Source of the DNA: Paracoccus acridae | Lineage (GTDB): Bacteria; Pseudomonadota; Alphaproteobacteria; Rhodobacterales; Rhodobacteraceae | Direction: 5' to 3' | Assembly (NCBI RefSeq): GCF_014642735.1 | Contig: NZ_BMIV01000020.1 | Coordinates: 1-39,113, forward strand | DNA length: 39,113 nucleotides | Shown here: positions 33,656-39,113 of the stretch, one piece after another | Numbering within the stretch: the first letter of the stretch is position 1 | Layout: each line of letters starts with the position of its first letter | The notes under the pieces: model-generated | The model's database searches: none | What the model was told of the DNA's origin: nothing | What the model saw: the letters and a program-made list of their open reading frames with translations, nothing else | Position numbers and translations under genes: made by a program

Positions 33656-35323
33656 ATGAATGACATAAACCCTCCTTTTATCGACATTAACATCCGGACA
33701 GCCGACGCCGGCTTCTATCAGGGATACTCCCTTCCCATCACCCTTGCCTCCAAGATCACTTTCGCCCTGCTGACCGTCTGGGCCTTGCTCCGACCCGGCA
33801 GCGCCGAGGCGATCCTGTCGCTGCTCAACACCGAAATCCTCGGCGTGTTCAACATGTTCTACATTCTTGCTGTAGGACTGTTCGCGTGGTTCCTGTTGAT
33901 CGTGGCGGTTGTTCCTTCTTCCGGACGGCGCAGGCTGGGAAAGGAAGATGAAAAGCCTGAATTCACCACCTTCTCCTGGTTCGCTATGATGTTCGGCGCC
34001 GGCCTCGGCGTGGGCCTGATGGTCTATGCCACCGCTGAGCCGATTGGAAACTGGGGCAACAATCCCGACATCATTACCGGCGGGACCTTAGCCCATTCGG
34101 CCGATGCGGTGACGTCGGCTTATCGATACACCTTCATGCATTACGGCATCCACGCCTGGGGCATCTATGTCCTGACCGGTCTGTGCCTCGCCTACTACGC
34201 TTATACACGCGACATGCCCCTGACGATCCGCACGGCGCTTACCCCGCTGTTCGGTCGGCACATGAACGGCCCCATCGGCCACCTGGTCGACATCCTTGGC
34301 GTCGTTGCCACCATCCTGGGCGTGGCCGTTACCATCGGCTTCGGGATCAGCCAGCTGGTCGAGGGGTTCTACTCCATCACCGGGATGGAGTGGCTCCTGC
34401 AACTTGGTCAGGACGGCCGCCCTCCCGCGCCCTCCAGCGTCGGGCTGATCGCGGCTTTGATCGTCGTGATGGCGATGTCGACCCTCTCGGCAGTGTCTGG
34501 TGTCGGGCGCGGGGTCAAACACCTCTCAAACCTGAACCTCGTCCTGTCCACCATGCTGCTTCTGGTGTTCGTGGTCTTCGGCTCGGTTCTGTTCTCACTG
34601 TCGACCTATGGTTCGGCACTGGTGGACTACATCCTGCACTTCCCGGGCCTCTCGTTCGAAGCCTATTCGACCGGAACGGCCCTCGGCGATTGGCAGGCCG
34701 GCTCCACCACCTTCTACTGGGCGTGGTGGATTGCCTTTTCTCCCTTCGTGGGTCTCTTCCTCGCCCGCATCTCGCGGGGCCGGACGGTGCGCGAATTCGT
34801 GGTTGGGGCTGTCATCGCACCGTCGCTGGTCTGCTTTGCCTGGATGGCCATACTCGGCGGCACGGCAATCGATCTGGAGCTGTCGGGCGTCGCCCAAGGT
34901 GCCATCATCGATGCGTCCACCACCAACATGCTGTTCGCGACGCTGCAGTTCATCGTGGGCGAACAGGTCTATGGCATTGTTGCGATCATGTGCGTGGCGC
35001 TGATCCTGACTTTCCTCGTCACCTCGGCTGACTCGGGCCTCCTTGTCATCAACACAATCATGGCAGGCGGTGAGGAAGAAACCGACGTGCGCCACCGTAT
35101 CGTCTGGGGTGTCCTGCTGACACTGGTCATCGGTGCCCTGATCATTGCAGGAGGCGGGGGGCTGATCGTGCTGCAGAACGCCATGATCATCGGAGCGCTG
35201 CCCTTCGCGTTCGTGATGGTTGCGATGTGCGTCTCGTTGGGCAAAGCGCTTTATCGTGACCATCAGCGCGACCGGTTTGCCGATGCGGAGACTGCGGGCC
35301 TTGTCGTTGATCGCATGAGCTGA
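33656..35323 (+). CDS. BCCT-family transporter (betaine/choline/carnitine type)
   Basis: This 555-residue protein has about twelve membrane segments and both BCCT signatures: the glycine-rich TM3 motif GAGLGVGLMVYATAEPIGNW and the tryptophan motif TTFYWAWWIAFSPFVGLFLARISRGRTVREF (Trp355, Trp357, Trp358). The TM3 form GAGLGVGLM with a glycine backbone suggests sodium- rather than proton-coupled transport, though BetT-like exceptions exist. It would import compatible solutes or their precursors. The ATG at 33656 has a weak ribosome binding site. The C-terminal tail after the last segment is short, so osmosensing by a long tail domain is unlikely. A strong hairpin follows the stop. Confidence 0.9.
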   Translation: MNDINPPFIDINIRTADAGFYQGYSLPITLASKITFALLTVWALLRPGSAEAILSLLNTEILGVFNMFYILAVGLFAWFLLIVAVVPSSGRRRLGKEDEKPEFTTFSWFAMMFGAGLGVGLMVYATAEPIGNWGNNPDIITGGTLAHSADAVTSAYRYTFMHYGIHAWGIYVLTGLCLAYYAYTRDMPLTIRTALTPLFGRHMNGPIGHLVDILGVVATILGVAVTIGFGISQLVEGFYSITGMEWLLQLGQDGRPPAPSSVGLIAALIVVMAMSTLSAVSGVGRGVKHLSNLNLVLSTMLLLVFVVFGSVLFSLSTYGSALVDYILHFPGLSFEAYSTGTALGDWQAGSTTFYWAWWIAFSPFVGLFLARISRGRTVREFVVGAVIAPSLVCFAWMAILGGTAIDLELSGVAQGAIIDASTTNMLFATLQFIVGEQVYGIVAIMCVALILTFLVTSADSGLLVINTIMAGGEEETDVRHRIVWGVLLTLVIGALIIAGGGGLIVLQNAMIIGALPFAFVMVAMCVSLGKALYRDHQRDRFADAETAGLVVDRMS

Positions 35324-35336
35324 CGCTCGTGTTAAG

Positions 35337-35363
35337 GCCACGGGCCTCCGAGACAGGCCCGTG
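35337..35363 (+). terminator. Hairpin terminator behind the BCCT gene
   Basis: CCACGGGCCT and AGGCCCGTGG form a perfect 10-bp stem around a 7-base loop, 15 bases after the stop. There is no strong T-run. Confidence 0.6.
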
Positions 35364-35546
35364 GTCCGGCAATTCGAACAAGCGAGTGTGGCGGATGCCT
35401 GCCCGTGACACGGCGCTCAGCGGGTCGCTCCAGGCTATTTGCACGGCATACTATTTTCGGCAGGATGTCTGCTATGCGGACGAAGCGGACAGTCACACCC
35501 CTCACTGCTTGACACATGCAGCACCTCAGTGCAGCTTGCCCGCACG

Positions 35547-37564
<2,018 letters not shown>

Positions 37565-37659
37565 CGCACGGAGATAGCCTTGGCACTCCACCGGATTAGG
37601 CGTGGAAGTTATGCGGGACCTTGCTGCCGCTCGTTCCGAAAACTGAAGCTGCGGGTGTG

Positions 37660-37685
37660 ACCGGACGAGACAGGTCTCGCCCGGT
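37660..37685. terminator. Bidirectional terminator between thiC and the GNAT gene
   Basis: ACCGGACGAGAC (37660-37671) pairs with GTCTCGCCCGGT (37674-37685) with one mismatch. It lies between convergent genes, so it can serve both. Confidence 0.6.
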
Positions 37686-37692
37686 CTTCGGC

Positions 37693-38145
37693 TCACCCTT
37701 TCAAATGCAGAGCTGCGTTCTGGTAGGGATAGCCGAAATCATCCACATTGCGCCGTGACAACTCCTTAAAGCCAAGCGACGCATAGAAGCGGACAGCCTG
37801 TTCGTTTTCGGTATAGACCTCCAGCGAAAGCTCGCCCTTCAGTTCAAGAGCATGCGCGATCAGTGTGCGGCCGACACCCCGGCCTTGGTGCGTTGGGGCG
37901 ATGAATACCCCGCCGACAAAGCTGCCCCGCAGGCTGATGAAGCCGACAGCCTCACCCCAATGACATGCGACCCACGTTTCTGCTTTTGGAAGATATTCTT
38001 CTTCGATCAGCTGGCGCTGCTCCAGAAGCCTGAGTTCACCGATAAACGGATGCGCTTTCAGGGATGCTTCAAGCCAGATGGCTGACAGTTTTTCGGTGTC
38101 CCTCGCCGCGTCAAACGGGCGGAGGACTACGTCTTGGTTCTCCAT
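37693..38145 (-). CDS. GNAT-family N-acetyltransferase
   Basis: This 150-residue protein has the acetyl-CoA motif HQGRGVGRTLIAHAL, preceded by VGGVFIAP, and the C-terminal SLEVYTENEQAVRFYASLGF block of GNAT enzymes. It acetylates an unknown amine; its general sequence style is close to the YjaB/PhnO-like small GNATs. The ATG at 38145 has GGAG seven bases upstream; a further upstream start at 38187 is less likely. It is monocistronic and convergent with thiC. Confidence 0.87.
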   Translation of the reverse strand: MENQDVVLRPFDAARDTEKLSAIWLEASLKAHPFIGELRLLEQRQLIEEEYLPKAETWVACHWGEAVGFISLRGSFVGGVFIAPTHQGRGVGRTLIAHALELKGELSLEVYTENEQAVRFYASLGFKELSRRNVDDFGYPYQNAALHLKG

Positions 38146-39113
38146 GAGAACTCCATAGAAATCATGCAAAAAGGGCCGGCACTTCATGTGCCGGACGATG
38201 CCGCTACGCGCGGTTCAATCGGAGCCTCTGTGCATCAATCTCCTATTGGACACTGCCGCAGATACGCCGACCCTCTTAGGGGATCAAGGAGGGTCGAAAG
38301 GCGGCTTTGGGCTCAAACCGACCTTCCGCCTGATCTACACGCTGTTTCTGGTTTCTCCACTATTTCACTGCTTGTAGCAGGCGATCGCGGCGGTCTTGGT
38401 TCTCTACCTGAATTGGCGGCCCCTGGCAGCGCCTCCTGAATACATGTCCGGCATTGAGTTGCCGGAATAAACGCTGACCTGACCCCGGCGGCGGGTAGGG
38501 CGGCCTCAACTCATTCCGTCTGTCTTCTTGGCCGCCGCTGGGGCAAGTCTTCGAGAGGAAAACAAAAATGAATAATATGAGGAAACGGTCGTTTTGAGGC
38601 GTTCGCAATATACGGGAACGGTGACCGGTGTCGCAGCCGGGAAGAGCAGGGGGTCGGACATCTGGCCTGTTCGTCCTACCATGACAGGATTTCGGCACGC
38701 CGAGGCCAGCTAAAAACCGTCTCTCCAAATACGGAACCCGCCTTGTGCGGTGCCTTGCGGTCATGACCAGCATGCGGATCTTGCCGTCTGAAACCGTTTC
38801 CCCGGCTCGGCCGAATGTGATCCGCATCATGATCCTTCACCGCGGTCTTGGCGAAGGGGGGCCAGGGATGGATCATTCTCCAGGAGGGCCGAGGGGGGGT
38901 AAGTGGGGCAGATTTCGGGTGGTTCGGTTTAAGCTGGTTGAACGGTGACAAGCTCGGAGAGGAGCGGGATACGTCCTGCTGATCGGTTCAGCCCAAAGCG
39001 ATCACCCAGAGGTCGTGTCGCGAATGTGGTGGAAATTGCCGAGCAGCGGGCTCCGGGCATGTAACGATGGCTCCAGTCAGGCCGCGAGGTCAAGGGACAT
39101 TGGCTCGAGAGGC
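38146..39113. other. Terminal region without a supported gene
   Basis: No frame in these 968 bases combines a start, a ribosome binding site and protein-like sequence. A perfect 8-bp inverted repeat CGACCCTC/GAGGGTCG with a 13-base loop lies at 38268-38296. Two purine-rich stretches occur near 38870-38900. The region may hold decayed sequence; nothing can be named. Confidence 0.35.

Noticed and set aside
38360..38951. Minus-strand frames of 91-156 codons near the window end
   Set aside because: No ribosome binding site, arginine/proline-rich composition typical of non-coding high-GC frames, and no family resemblance.

Overview
The window looks like chromosomal or chromid DNA of a high-GC alphaproteobacterium of the Rhodobacteraceae, most likely Paracoccus or a close relative. 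The clues are strong GC codon bias, many ATGA/TGATG stop-start overlaps, HWE-family sensor kinases, a branched-chain-type (Liv) ABC transporter inside a catabolic operon, a VPLPA-CTERM surface protein, and a thiC gene behind a TPP riboswitch. The genus is an inference from protein style; no marker gene (16S rRNA, tRNA) is present.

Layout. 1-4.5 kb is a signalling and stress region: a small partial-looking gene, a predicted short RNA (EcfG-like promoter plus intrinsic terminator), two divergent PAS-HWE histidine kinases, a stand-alone receiver protein, an overlapping pair of about 55-60 residue genes, and a small hypothetical gene. 4.8-7.2 kb holds an orphan PotD-type periplasmic binding protein followed by a DadA/glycine-oxidase-like FAD enzyme. 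At 7.4-8.0 kb is a cupin-SnoaL gene broken by a single-base frameshift, with a perfect 17-bp palindrome in its upstream region and a GntR/FCD regulator next to it.

9.0-23.5 kb is one large catabolic island: APH-fold kinase, class III PLP enzyme of the phospho-lyase (AGXT2L) type, cytoplasmic gamma-glutamyltransferase-like hydrolase, an IclR regulator on the other strand, M20 deacylase, Liv-type binding protein, two ATPases and two permeases, a second paralogous M20 deacylase, an M20C carbamoylase-type amidase, and an EamA exporter. The likely logic is uptake of an N-acylated or gamma-glutamylated amino compound, removal of the acyl groups by four hydrolases, phosphorylation of a hydroxyl group, and PLP-dependent elimination of phosphate and ammonia to give an aldehyde. 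The substrate is unknown; hydroxylysine, ethanolamine or amino-alcohol conjugates fit the enzyme pair.

23.7-33.2 kb is a mosaic accessory stretch: a GNAT acetyltransferase, an IS66 transposase remnant with an in-frame stop, a secreted protein with five 49-residue repeats encoded by exact 147-bp periods, a membrane-anchored HtrA protease directly behind a toxin-less MazE-like antitoxin gene, a GFA-type zinc protein, a succinyl-CoA:acetate CoA-transferase, a trypsin-like protease without signal peptide, a VPLPA-CTERM protein, and a small secreted protein. 33.6-38.1 kb contains a BCCT betaine/choline-type transporter, the TPP riboswitch with thiC, and a second GNAT gene. I could not support any gene in the last 970 bases.
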